A program made the translations under genes and the position numbers. Positions 45,578 through 54,161 of a stretch of 64,000 nt of DNA are shown here, one piece after another (positions within the stretch are counted from its first letter, which is position 1; every line of letters begins with the position of its first letter). The notes beneath the pieces are model-generated. The model searched no databases and was not told the origin of the DNA. It saw only the letters and a program-made list of their open reading frames with translations. Source of the DNA: Desulfobacteraceae bacterium UBA5616 (GTDB lineage: Bacteria; Desulfobacterota; Desulfobacteria; Desulfobacterales; UBA5616); assembly GCA_002423615.1 (NCBI GenBank), contig DIKO01000105.1:4705-68704 (forward strand), in the 5' to 3' direction.

Positions 45578-46687
45578 ATGAACAGAAGAGTCTTTTTTTC
45601 CATAATCCTCGGTGCGGTCCTTTCCATCGCCGGCCTTTACCTGGCCTTCCGGAACATACCCCTTGAAGAACTTTATCAATATTTAAAATCAATCGATTAC
45701 GTGTGGATGATACCGGCCGCTGCCGTCGTTTTACTGACCTATGGGTTAAGGGCCGTACGCTGGAGTATCATCCTTTCCGCCTCTCATCCGCTTTCTTTTA
45801 AGGAGGCCTTTCACCCGTTGGTGATCGGGTTTGCGATAAACTGCATCCTTCCTGCGCGTGCGGGAGAAATCGCCAGGCCCATCATCCTGAAAAATAAATC
45901 CCGGGTCCCCTTTTCCACCGGGCTTGCAACGGTGGCAACAGAGCGGTTTTTCGATATTTTGCTGCTCCTGGGGCTGTTTGCGTGGGTCATGGCAACCATC
46001 GATTTTCACTCCGCAGTAGAAATGTCTTTCGGAAATTACCGCCTGAACGGCGCCATGCTCAAATTTCTTGGAAACAAACTGACGATTCTCACCGTTTTTA
46101 TGGTTGCCGGAATATTCGCCATAAGCATGGATGTTTCCCGGAACCTGTTGATCAAAGGCATACTGGCCCTGCCGGAAAGGATGTTCTTTTTCGGCCCCCG
46201 AAGAAAATCTCTGGTTAGGGACAAAATTTCAACTCCACTGGTCGGCGTTCTTGAAAATATCTCGAGCGGGTTTTCCCTGCTGAGACATCCGGGAAAGATA
46301 ATCATGTGTACGGCCTTTACCGCCCTTATCTGGGGATTTCAGGCGTTTTCCTATCTCCTCGTCGCCCGTGGATGCCCGGGCGTTTCCCTGTCCTTTGTTG
46401 ATATGTTTACGGTGATGATTATTATATGTTTATTTATCGCCCTTCCATCGGTTCCCGGATACTGGGGGTTGTGGGAAGCCGGTGGGGTATTCGCACTGGG
46501 GTTGTTCGGCATCGATGCAAAAGAAGCAGGAGGATTTACCTTGACCAACCACGCGATTCAGGTGCTGCCGGTGATTCTCATGGGAATGGCGTCCGCCGTA
46601 ACCATCAGTGTCGACATCCGCCAATTTTCCAAAGGTAAACCTTCTGTTGTCGTCAATCCGATGGAACGTAAGGATGCTCTGATATGA
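45578..46687 (+). CDS. UPF0104/LPG-synthase-TM-type membrane protein
   Basis: A 369-residue integral membrane protein of the lysylphosphatidylglycerol-synthase transmembrane family (YbhN-like). Visible family segments are LPARAGEIARPIILKNKS, TVATERFFDILLLLGL and PSVPGYWGLWEAG. These proteins are proposed lipid flippases or lipid-transport proteins; no catalytic GNAT domain is attached. It overlaps the def gene by 4 bases and starts 17 bases after ribF, inside a housekeeping cluster. Confidence 0.88.
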   Translation: MNRRVFFSIILGAVLSIAGLYLAFRNIPLEELYQYLKSIDYVWMIPAAAVVLLTYGLRAVRWSIILSASHPLSFKEAFHPLVIGFAINCILPARAGEIARPIILKNKSRVPFSTGLATVATERFFDILLLLGLFAWVMATIDFHSAVEMSFGNYRLNGAMLKFLGNKLTILTVFMVAGIFAISMDVSRNLLIKGILALPERMFFFGPRRKSLVRDKISTPLVGVLENISSGFSLLRHPGKIIMCTAFTALIWGFQAFSYLLVARGCPGVSLSFVDMFTVMIIICLFIALPSVPGYWGLWEAGGVFALGLFGIDAKEAGGFTLTNHAIQVLPVILMGMASAVTISVDIRQFSKGKPSVVVNPMERKDALI

Positions 46688-47193
46688 CCATTTTAGAGAT
46701 CAAAACATTTCCGGACAAATTTTTAACACGGCCCACAAAGCCGGTGAATAATATCGACGGTAGCCTTCAGGACCTCATCGATCGCATGGCCCAGACCATG
46801 TACGAAGCGCCGGGAATCGGACTTGCCGCAATTCAGGTGGGGATCGACAAGAGCCTTGTCGTCTACGATATTTCACCCCGGGAAGAAGGTCATTCCTTCG
46901 GCGTGCTGGTAAATCCCGTCATCACTGCGGTTGAGGGATCCATTGTGTCGGAAAATGAGGGATGCCTGAGTGTGCCGGATTTCACATCGGATGTGAAACG
47001 GCACAGGGCCATTGAAGTGGAGGGAATCGACCGCCACGGCAATCCCGTGAAATTTCAGGCCGAGGGGCTTATGGCCATCATGCTCCAGCATGAGATCGAT
47101 CATCTGGAGGGAAAATTATTCATCGACCGGATCAGCAAGCTGAAACGGGAGCTTTATATTCGACGGATCAGAAAGAATCTGAAGAATCCATGA
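46684..47193 (+). CDS. def: Peptide deformylase
   Basis: A 169-residue peptide deformylase with all three motifs: GIGLAAIQ, EGCLSVP (metal-ligand Cys) and QHEIDHLEG (metal-ligand His pair and catalytic Glu). It removes the formyl group from nascent proteins in the cytosol, using Fe2+ in most bacteria. It overlaps the fmt gene by 4 bases, and the order def-fmt-rsmB is the classic translation cluster. Confidence 0.98.
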   Translation: MTILEIKTFPDKFLTRPTKPVNNIDGSLQDLIDRMAQTMYEAPGIGLAAIQVGIDKSLVVYDISPREEGHSFGVLVNPVITAVEGSIVSENEGCLSVPDFTSDVKRHRAIEVEGIDRHGNPVKFQAEGLMAIMLQHEIDHLEGKLFIDRISKLKRELYIRRIRKNLKNP

Positions 47194-48131
47194 AAAAAAG
47201 GTTCAATCTGGTATACATGGGCACGCCGGATTTTGCCGTGCCCGCCCTTCCGGCCCTGTTGGAAGCCGGGCACTGCATCACCCTGGTGGTCACCCAGCCG
47301 GACCGCCCAAGTGGAAGGGGACGAAAGCTTCAGGCCCCGCCGGTCAAAACAGCGGCCCTTGAATCGGGGATCCCGGTCTTCCAGCCCGAATCCATAAAAA
47401 CAAACGAGGTTGCTTTACGGCTGAAGGAACTGAACCCCGATTTCCTGGTGGTCGCCGCCTTTGGAAGAATTCTTTCGGAGGATCTTCTGGCCATCCCCGG
47501 ATATGGTGCCGTCAATATTCATGCATCGCTGCTTCCCCGCTACCGGGGACCGGCCCCTATTCAATGGGCGATCATCAACGGGGAAAAAGAAACCGGCGTC
47601 ACGACGATGCTCATGGATCGCGGTCTGGACACAGGAGACATCCTTTTATCCGAAAAGACGGCGATTTCGGAGAAGGATACCTCTTCCACCCTCCATGACC
47701 GGCTTGCCCTCATGGGTGCCTCTCTGGTTGTAGAGACATTGGCGAAAATGGGGGAAGGACATATCCGGCCGATCCCCCAGAACCATGACCAGGCCACCTA
47801 TGCCCCCCTTTTAACCAAGAAAGACGGCCGCATCGACTGGAAAAAATCATCCCGCCAACTGGATGCGTTTATCCGCGGCATGACTCCCTGGCCCGGTGCC
47901 TATACTTTTGAAGGAGAAAACCGGCTTAAAATCCTTTCGGCAAAACCTGTTTTTCAATCATCATCCGCTTCCCCCGGAACGGTTCTTCCCGGATTTTCCG
48001 ATGAATTGAGAATCGCGACACAAGACGGCGCCCTTATCGTGCTGAAAATTCAGGGGGCCTCGGGGAAACGCCTTTCCATAAGGGATTTCCTCCGGGGACA
48101 TCAAATTCCGCCGGGAACCCAATTTGAATAA
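47190..48131 (+). CDS. fmt: Methionyl-tRNA formyltransferase
   Basis: A 313-residue enzyme. N-terminal formyltransferase domain shows VYMGTPDFAVPAL, the catalytic region GRILSEDLLAIPGYGAVNIH with SLLPRYRGPAPIQWAIING, and DTGDIL. The C-terminal domain follows from about residue 205. It adds a formyl group from 10-formyl-THF to initiator Met-tRNA, complementing the deformylase encoded upstream. Overlaps rsmB by 8 bases. Confidence 0.98.
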   Translation: MKKRFNLVYMGTPDFAVPALPALLEAGHCITLVVTQPDRPSGRGRKLQAPPVKTAALESGIPVFQPESIKTNEVALRLKELNPDFLVVAAFGRILSEDLLAIPGYGAVNIHASLLPRYRGPAPIQWAIINGEKETGVTTMLMDRGLDTGDILLSEKTAISEKDTSSTLHDRLALMGASLVVETLAKMGEGHIRPIPQNHDQATYAPLLTKKDGRIDWKKSSRQLDAFIRGMTPWPGAYTFEGENRLKILSAKPVFQSSSASPGTVLPGFSDELRIATQDGALIVLKIQGASGKRLSIRDFLRGHQIPPGTQFE

Positions 48132-49500
48132 AGGGGCCGGTTTGACCTTTAATGCACGAAAGCTTGCCCTGGATATCCTCCTGTCACTGGACAACAGCGG
48201 AAAAACCCTGGATTCGGTTTCAGAAGACCGGCTTTCCGCTTACCCGGAATTGCCCAAACGGGATAAATCCCTTGTGTACGCACTGGTATACGGGGTGCTC
48301 AGACAACGGGGACATCTGGACTGGGTGATCGCACGCTGCTCCAAAACCGGATCGGCCAAAATCGACCCGGACATCCTTCAGATCCTGCGCATCGGTCTTT
48401 TCCAGATTCTCTACCTGGACCGGATCCCCGTATCCGCCGCAGTGAACACAGCTGTTGAAATGGCAAAAAAAATCCATCCACCCCATGTGATCCGTTTTGT
48501 GAATGCAGTACTTCGAAATGCGGTGAGAAGACTTGAAACAGATGGGTTTCCCGATATGCCTGACGATCCGCTGTTACGGCTTTCCATCGAAAAATCCTTT
48601 CCCGGATGGATGATCGAGCGCTGGGTTACCCGGTATGGACTCGGTGAAACCCCGAAAATGCTGGACTTTCTCAATACCATACCGCCCATTACCATAAGAA
48701 CCAATACCTTGAAAACAAGCCGTTCCGAACTTGCCCGGAATCTTGAAGCCGACGGCGATTCCATACGGTGCACCCCATATGCCCCCGATGGCATCTCGCT
48801 TGAAAATCCCAAAAAGGCGGTATTTGAATTTGAATCATTTCGCCGGGGATGGTTCCAGGTTCAGGACGAGGCGGCCCAGCTCGTAACCCTTCTGCTGGAC
48901 CCGCAACCCGGTGAAACCATCCTGGACGCCTGTTCCGGACTTGGGGGGAAAACAGGTCATATCGCACAGTTGATCAAGGATAAGGGGACGATCTTCGCCC
49001 TGGACCAGAATATCCATAAACTGGACAAATTAAGAAAAGAGATGGACCGCCTGGGCATATCGTCGGTTGAAATCCGCCATATGGACCTGAATACCCCGGT
49101 AACCGGAGACGTTCCCCGCCGGTTTGACAGGATACTGCTTGACGCACCATGTTCCGGAATGGGTGTTTTAAGAAGAAACCCAGACATCAAATGGCGAATG
49201 CAACCCGGACGCTTAAAAATGTTGAGGGAAAACCAGATCCGCTTGTTAAATCGTGTTGCCGAATGGGTTGAGCCCGGCGGGGTTATGGTATACGCTGTCT
49301 GCAGTCTGGAGCCGGAAGAAAACGAGGATGTCGTGGACGCGTTTTTATCCATGAACGAGAATTTTGAGATCGTATGTCAACCTTCCAACCTTCCGGATGG
49401 TGCCGCTATGATCATAAATAGCAGAGGCTTTTTAAAAACCCTGCCCCATCATCACCACATGGATGGTTTTTTTGCGGCAAAAATAATAAGACTGAAATGA
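48124..49500 (+). CDS. rsmB: 16S rRNA (cytosine-967-C5)-methyltransferase
   Basis: A 458-residue RsmB/Sun protein. The N-terminal NusB-like domain spans about 1-140 (RDKSLVYALVYGVLRQRGHL). The methyltransferase domain has the SAM motif LDACSGLGGKTGHIAQL, the catalytic LLDAPCSGMGVLRRNPDIKW motif with the PCS cysteine, and VYAVCSLEPEENEDVV with the second conserved cysteine. It methylates C967 of 16S rRNA. The start at 48124 is set by the 8-base overlap with fmt. It ends the def cluster. Confidence 0.97.
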   Translation: MNKGAGLTFNARKLALDILLSLDNSGKTLDSVSEDRLSAYPELPKRDKSLVYALVYGVLRQRGHLDWVIARCSKTGSAKIDPDILQILRIGLFQILYLDRIPVSAAVNTAVEMAKKIHPPHVIRFVNAVLRNAVRRLETDGFPDMPDDPLLRLSIEKSFPGWMIERWVTRYGLGETPKMLDFLNTIPPITIRTNTLKTSRSELARNLEADGDSIRCTPYAPDGISLENPKKAVFEFESFRRGWFQVQDEAAQLVTLLLDPQPGETILDACSGLGGKTGHIAQLIKDKGTIFALDQNIHKLDKLRKEMDRLGISSVEIRHMDLNTPVTGDVPRRFDRILLDAPCSGMGVLRRNPDIKWRMQPGRLKMLRENQIRLLNRVAEWVEPGGVMVYAVCSLEPEENEDVVDAFLSMNENFEIVCQPSNLPDGAAMIINSRGFLKTLPHHHHMDGFFAAKIIRLK

Positions 49501-49610
49501 CGTGGGTCGGTTTTTCCGGGGTCTGATTTTACGTTGACCTGAATCCTCAAAAGAGGTTAAGGTTCACTTCCAAAAATTTCCTATGAATACTGCCGGAGGA
49601 AACACCCGAT

Positions 49611-50264
49611 ATGAAATTAATTGCACCATCAATTCTTTCCGCCGATTTCACCCGGCTCGGCGATGAGATCAAAACCGTTGAAAAAGCCGGTGCCGACTGG
49701 ATCCACGCCGATGTCATGGATGGTCATTTCGTTCCCAACATTACCTTCGGGCCCTTTGTGGTGCAGGCAGTGGGCCGTGCCACCGGATTGCCCATCGACG
49801 TTCACCTGATGATTGAAAATCCGGACCGCTACATCCCGGATTTCGCAAAGGCCGGTGCCTCGTGGATTTCGGTACAGGCCGAAGCCTGCCGTCATCTCCA
49901 CCGGACGGTTCACCTGATCCGGGAACTGAACGTTAAAGCCGGTGTGGCTTTAAACCCGGCCACACCGCTTACCCAGGTGGAATGGATCCTGGGGGATCTT
50001 GATTATGTTTTGATCATGAGCGTTAACCCGGGTTTCGGGGGTCAGTCCTTTATCCCCGAAAGCCTGGACAAAATCAAAGCATTAAAGAAAATGATCGTTG
50101 AGAGAGGGCGTTCGGTTCTGATTCAGGTCGACGGCGGCGTTAATCTGAAAACCATCGAAAAGGTTTCAGCCGCCGGGGCCGATGTGTTTGTTGCCGGTTC
50201 CGCCATTTTCGGAAGCGAAAATTATGAGAATACCATCAGGGCATTCAAAGAAAAAATCCATTGA
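49611..50264 (+). CDS. rpe: Ribulose-phosphate 3-epimerase
   Basis: A 217-residue TIM-barrel epimerase. Sequence blocks are [34 protein letters not shown] (metal ligands and Asp), [27 protein letters not shown] and [10 protein letters not shown]. It interconverts ribulose-5-phosphate and xylulose-5-phosphate, in the pentose phosphate pathway with transketolase. It follows rsmB by 110 bases and precedes aroQ by 40. Confidence 0.98.
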   Translation: MKLIAPSILSADFTRLGDEIKTVEKAGADWIHADVMDGHFVPNITFGPFVVQAVGRATGLPIDVHLMIENPDRYIPDFAKAGASWISVQAEACRHLHRTVHLIRELNVKAGVALNPATPLTQVEWILGDLDYVLIMSVNPGFGGQSFIPESLDKIKALKKMIVERGRSVLIQVDGGVNLKTIEKVSAAGADVFVAGSAIFGSENYENTIRAFKEKIH

Positions 50265-50304
50265 CCGGATCAGATGACCGGATCAGGTTTATAGGGAGAT
50301 TAAA

Positions 50305-50763
50305 ATGGGAAAATCAACCCAATTGAAAAAGGTTCTGGTTATCCATGGCCCGAATTTAAACATGCTGGGCAAAAGAGAGCCCGGGTTATACGGCACTCTC
50401 CCGCTTCCGGACATCAATCAGAAACTCACGGAACTGGCGAAAACCCTCGGTATGGGGGTTGACACCTTCCAATCCAACCATGAAGGCGGCATCATCGATA
50501 AAATCCAGTCCGCCATGGGCAATTATGACGGTTTGATCATCAATCCCGCAGCCTACACACACACGAGTATCGGCATCCGGGACGCTCTGTTGCTGTTGAG
50601 CGTCCCGGTCATTGAGATTCATCTGTCGAACATTTATAAGCGGGAACCCTTCCGCCACAGGTCCATGATATCCGATATCGTCACGGCCCAGCTTGCCGGT
50701 TTCGGGCCGGACGGGTATTTCATGGCACTGGAAGCCATTCATAAAATATTGGAACAGCCGTGA
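50305..50763 (+). CDS. aroQ: Type II 3-dehydroquinate dehydratase
   Basis: A 152-residue type II dehydroquinase with VIHGPNLNMLGKREPGLYG (catalytic Tyr), the FQSNHEGGIIDKI block, and the NPAAYTHTSIGIRDAL loop with His, then EIHLSNIYKREPFRHRSMI. It forms 3-dehydroshikimate in aromatic amino acid synthesis. It follows rpe in the same direction. The shikimate route also gives prephenate, the proposed oxygen donor of UbiU/UbiV-type hydroxylases, which is a remark and not evidence of linkage. Confidence 0.97.
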   Translation: MGKSTQLKKVLVIHGPNLNMLGKREPGLYGTLPLPDINQKLTELAKTLGMGVDTFQSNHEGGIIDKIQSAMGNYDGLIINPAAYTHTSIGIRDALLLLSVPVIEIHLSNIYKREPFRHRSMISDIVTAQLAGFGPDGYFMALEAIHKILEQP

Positions 50764-50859
50764 GGGTCGTTTGAGTCCAACCCCTTGGGATCATGAAACC
50801 CCTGGAAGGCTTCTGACATTTCCGTGCGGTTTCGATTAAACACACAGAGGGAGACAAGC

Positions 50860-51108
50860 GTGACATTGAAGTCGGATCAGTTCAGAGAGGTCTATCTTAT
50901 TTCCGGAATCGACCCGGACAAGCTCAGCGACTCCCAAAAACGGTTCATTGAGAAGATTTTCACCCTCCTTATCCGGAAATGCAGCCAGGAGGACAAATCC
51001 ATCGGCAGTCTGGGAGAGGCGTTAAGGGAAATTGCGGACGTGGTCAGGGATGATCCCCTGTTTCAGGATGACAATCCGGCAGACCCGTCCTTGTCTTCTT
51101 CTGAATGA
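50860..51108 (+). CDS. Hypothetical protein, small helical
   Basis: An 82-residue protein starting with GTG at 50860, chosen because AGAGGGAGA precedes it. It is acidic and helical, with the middle segment DKLSDSQKRFIEKIFTLLIR. There is no signal peptide or cofactor motif. It converges with the J-domain gene 5 bases away. Its function is unknown. Confidence 0.5.
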   Translation: MTLKSDQFREVYLISGIDPDKLSDSQKRFIEKIFTLLIRKCSQEDKSIGSLGEALREIADVVRDDPLFQDDNPADPSLSSSE

Positions 51109-51112
51109 GGCC

Positions 51113-51811
51113 CTATTTGCATGGGGTGGGCTGAACCCATCTGTTCCCCTCGCCGTCATAAAACCATTTATCGGTAAATCCCCGGCGCTTAATGAATTTC
51201 GGACTTTCGGACCAGCTTAACAATTGTTGATACGCCTGGTGAATTTTCCGGAAACGACCTGCATCGCCCCCACAGTCGGGATGGTAAAGCTTGGCCATGT
51301 TGCGAAAGGCTGATTTAATGGACTGCAGGGCCCTGGGACTGTTGAGATCCTCACGGCTCAGTTTGAGGCAGACCAATGAATCTCCCACAAGCGCAGGGAT
51401 AAGCGACTCCCGCGGGAGGGTCCAAGAACATACGGTCTTGTTTTTTAGGGCGGCGTCAAGTACATGACGATTGGCCAGGTATCGCTTATCGGTTTTTCGC
51501 TTTTCACTCCACCACGCGTTGCCCAACCGGTTTGACAACCGTATAAAATCCTCGGCCGGTGTATTGCCGGTTTTGCGGGAATAGACAAAGCTGAAAATAT
51601 TATCGGCTTCCTTTAAAACCACATCCAGAATAATTTCAGATTCCGTAAAATAAAAAATCGCGTATCGGGTGTTCAAGGCCCTTAACAGGCCGGTCCGGAT
51701 ATCCAGTTGATGCCTTAACCGCTGCCGGCATTCAAGGGAGCAATATCGACGGGAGCCCATATTCCGTGTTTCGCCGCAGGAAAGGCATTTTTTCAATTCG
51801 GGATCATTCAT
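51113..51811 (-). CDS. J-domain protein with N-terminal zinc finger
   Basis: A 232-residue protein. Residues 9-30 contain CLSCGETR and YCSLECRQR, a four-cysteine zinc-finger-like knuckle. Residues about 170-215 are a J-domain (SIKSAFRNMAKLYHPDCGGD, with the HPD tripeptide). J-domains stimulate DnaK ATPase, so it probably delivers a specific client or site to Hsp70. The region between carries no known domain. The neighbouring genes do not hint at the client. Confidence 0.85.
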   Translation of the reverse strand: MNDPELKKCLSCGETRNMGSRRYCSLECRQRLRHQLDIRTGLLRALNTRYAIFYFTESEIILDVVLKEADNIFSFVYSRKTGNTPAEDFIRLSNRLGNAWWSEKRKTDKRYLANRHVLDAALKNKTVCSWTLPRESLIPALVGDSLVCLKLSREDLNSPRALQSIKSAFRNMAKLYHPDCGGDAGRFRKIHQAYQQLLSWSESPKFIKRRGFTDKWFYDGEGNRWVQPTPCK

Positions 51812-51941
51812 GCCGATTCATAAAAATTAGGTTGTAAAAATGGGTGGTTTCTGCCATAAATTTAACCTAAGTATAAAGTTTCTGAATTAAATTCTCGCGA
51901 ACCGATAAGACCCCAAACCGTCAACCACCATTTTTGGAGAA

Positions 51942-52490
51942 ATGTTTATGGCCAGATTATCACAAGAAAAGATGGAAAAACAAGCACAACCCAAAAAAGA
52001 GCGGGTGAATACCCTTGGGGTGGCAACGCCGGATGCCGGCAGCCTTGAAGAACTCACCATGCAAAAATTCAAACTCCAAGAATCAAACGTGGCGTTAAGG
52101 GTTCTCCTGAAGAAGCGCGATGAGGACAAGGTCGAGATTGAAGAAAAAATGATATATAACATCAAAGAGTTGGTTAAACCTTACATTGAAAAATTAAAGG
52201 AAACGGAGTTAACTTCCAAACAATCGGCCCTGGTAAGCGTTATCGAATCCAATATTGACGATATTATCTCTCCTTTTGTAAGGGACATGTCTCTGAAATT
52301 TATGAAACTGACCCCCATGGAAATTCAGGTGGCCAATCTCATCAAACAGGGGAAAACCACCAAACAAATTGCCGAATTGATGAATTTGTCCGGCAGGACC
52401 ATTGAAACCCACCGGAAAAAAATCCGCACAAAAATCGGAATCGGAAATAAGAAGGCGAATTTAAGATCCCATCTCCTGTCCCTCCAATGA
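51942..52490 (+). CDS. LuxR-type (GerE) DNA-binding regulator with coiled coil
   Basis: A 182-residue protein. Residues about 1-40 are polar, 40-110 form a helical coiled coil with heptads (LEELTMQKFKLQESNVALR), and the C-terminal 65 residues are a LuxR-type helix-turn-helix (LTPMEIQVANLIKQGKTTKQ, then IAELMNLSGRTIETHRKKIR). There is no receiver domain or ligand-binding pocket of known type. The gene is coupled by an ATGA overlap to the amidohydrolase gene. The start could also be the ATG 6 bases later. Confidence 0.88.
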   Translation: MFMARLSQEKMEKQAQPKKERVNTLGVATPDAGSLEELTMQKFKLQESNVALRVLLKKRDEDKVEIEEKMIYNIKELVKPYIEKLKETELTSKQSALVSVIESNIDDIISPFVRDMSLKFMKLTPMEIQVANLIKQGKTTKQIAELMNLSGRTIETHRKKIRTKIGIGNKKANLRSHLLSLQ

Positions 52491-53398
52491 TCATCGACGT
52501 CCACACCCATCTCGGCGACATCTTATACGCAGGCGGCGGCCGGTTGATTTTACGGAAAGGGGTTGTGAAAAATGCCGCTTTTGACCTGATCTCCCTGACC
52601 GAGAGGGGACTGTACAGATCCAACGCCATGATGGAATGGCTGCTCAATACCTTTTTCACCGACACGATCGCCAATGCCTGCCGATACCGGAACGCCACGG
52701 CGACCTTGGAAAATATGCGCAAATCCATGGATGAAAACAAGGTACTGCGGTCGGTCTGCCTGCCCATTTTACCGAACCTGACGTTTGACGACCTCAAAGC
52801 CGCCGGCAAGCTGGATGAGGGCATAATTCCATTTACCGGCGTTGATTTTTCCGGGGATTTTAACCCGGATGCGGTGTTTCGAAACGATGTGGCCTCAGGG
52901 GCCAGAGGGTTGAAGCTGCATCCCATCCTCCAGCAGGAACCGTTAAACAGCCGGAAGACCTGTGCGGCGGTGGACGCATTTGCCGTTCACGGCTTGCCCG
53001 TGCTCTTTCACGCAGGCGTTCAGTCCTACTACCGGGGCCTGGAAAAAGAAACACGGCAGCGGCCCGAATACGGTGAACCACGCGAAGGATTTGCGATTGT
53101 GAAAGCGTTTCCCCAAATCCCGTTTATCGTCGGCCATGCCGGAATCTTCCAGTATCGCGAGACGATCGGGCTTTTCAGCAGTTTGAAAAATGCCCACGTG
53201 GACACTTCATTCCAGTCTCCGGCACGGATTCGGGAGCTGATCAAGGCATTCGGACCGGAACGGGTCATGTTCGGTTCGGACTGGCCCTGGGGGAACCGCA
53301 GGGCCAATATCGCCTCGGCGTCCAAGGCGTGCCGGGGCGACAAGTCGCTTGAAAAAGCAATTTTTTATGACAACGCGGCACGGCTTTTGAAGATATGA
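52487..53398 (+). CDS. Amidohydrolase (TIM-barrel, Amidohydro_2 type)
   Basis: A 303-residue TIM-barrel hydrolase with the metal motif IDVHTHLGD at the N-terminus, a FHAG His segment (LPVLFHAGVQ), PFIVGHAGIFQ and the terminal FGSDWPWGN Asp motif, the pattern of the Amidohydro_2 group. These hydrolases or decarboxylases use one or two divalent metals. It is translationally coupled to the LuxR-type regulator, which may sense its substrate. It converges with the qhp operon; a weak hairpin lies between (53418-53436). Confidence 0.88.
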   Translation: MIIDVHTHLGDILYAGGGRLILRKGVVKNAAFDLISLTERGLYRSNAMMEWLLNTFFTDTIANACRYRNATATLENMRKSMDENKVLRSVCLPILPNLTFDDLKAAGKLDEGIIPFTGVDFSGDFNPDAVFRNDVASGARGLKLHPILQQEPLNSRKTCAAVDAFAVHGLPVLFHAGVQSYYRGLEKETRQRPEYGEPREGFAIVKAFPQIPFIVGHAGIFQYRETIGLFSSLKNAHVDTSFQSPARIRELIKAFGPERVMFGSDWPWGNRRANIASASKACRGDKSLEKAIFYDNAARLLKI

Positions 53399-53444
53399 AC
53401 CGGCCATCGAAATAGAAAAACGCCTAAGGCGGGCCTTTCACGAT

Positions 53445-54161
53445 TTACGATTCAGGATTTACAGCCTGCTGCGCCAATAGTTCTCTCAGCCATTCCGGTT
53501 CCGCCTGGGGATTGCCTTCCAGGAGGGCGGCAATTTTTCCAGTGACCTGCGCGGCGGCAAAACTGTGTCCCGAAAAATTCATGTTTTCAGGAATCCCAGT
53601 CAATTTTCGCGGCCGGCCCGATGCGCCGAATTCGATCCTGCAGCCTGGATGGCAGATAATTTCCCCCTTCCGGCACTGCCGATTCCAATACACGCCGATG
53701 ACTCCGGGCAAGCCTGCGGGGAAAATATCGTCTTCCGGAGACCGTGCGGCGGCAACCATAATGATATGCTTCCTGTATGCTTCACGGCACAACTGCCCCA
53801 ACCTGGCCTTGCAGGCGTCCTGTTCGGTTCCGAGGCTTAAATGAATGATTTTCATATTCTCATCAATGGCCCATTTGAGCCCGGCTATAAGCAGGTCCAC
53901 GGGCGCTTTTAATTTGTCATAAAATATTTTGACCGCATACATGTCCGCGTCCGGCGCCTTTTCCCGAATGACGCCGGCGATTGCCGTTCCATGGCCGATA
54001 TGATCGGAAAAATCAGGGTTCTCGATGATATCCGCGGTTTCATCCATCCGAAACGAAATACCTCCGGAAACACCATGGACATGGGGATGAAAGGGGTTAA
54101 TCCCGCTGTCGATAATCGCCACCGGCACACTCATGGGCAAATCCTTCTGCCGGGCCTTCAT
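53445..54161 (-). CDS. qhpE: Subtilisin-like leader protease (QhpE-like)
   Basis: A 238-residue serine protease of subtilase type with triad D18 (VAIIDSGINPFHP), H57 (HIGHGTAIAGVI) and S200 (FSGHSFAAAQ). No signal peptide is visible, so it acts in the cytosol. In Paracoccus, QhpE cuts the leader peptide from QhpC after the crosslinks are formed. Here it is the last gene of the qhp operon, and its start overlaps the upstream ABC-transporter gene by 65 bases, an unusually long overlap. The identification rests on fold and operon context. Small size, half of a secreted subtilisin, fits the QhpE group. Confidence 0.88.
   Translation of the reverse strand: MKARQKDLPMSVPVAIIDSGINPFHPHVHGVSGGISFRMDETADIIENPDFSDHIGHGTAIAGVIREKAPDADMYAVKIFYDKLKAPVDLLIAGLKWAIDENMKIIHLSLGTEQDACKARLGQLCREAYRKHIIMVAAARSPEDDIFPAGLPGVIGVYWNRQCRKGEIICHPGCRIEFGASGRPRKLTGIPENMNFSGHSFAAAQVTGKIAALLEGNPQAEPEWLRELLAQQAVNPES

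Noticed and set aside
53418..53436. CGCCT/AGGCG inverted repeat between the amidohydrolase and qhpE
   Set aside because: The stem is only 5 pairs with almost no loop, so it is not convincing as a terminator.
53445..54161. Secreted subtilisin for general protein degradation
   Set aside because: No signal peptide is visible and the gene sits within the qhp operon, so the leader-protease role is preferred.
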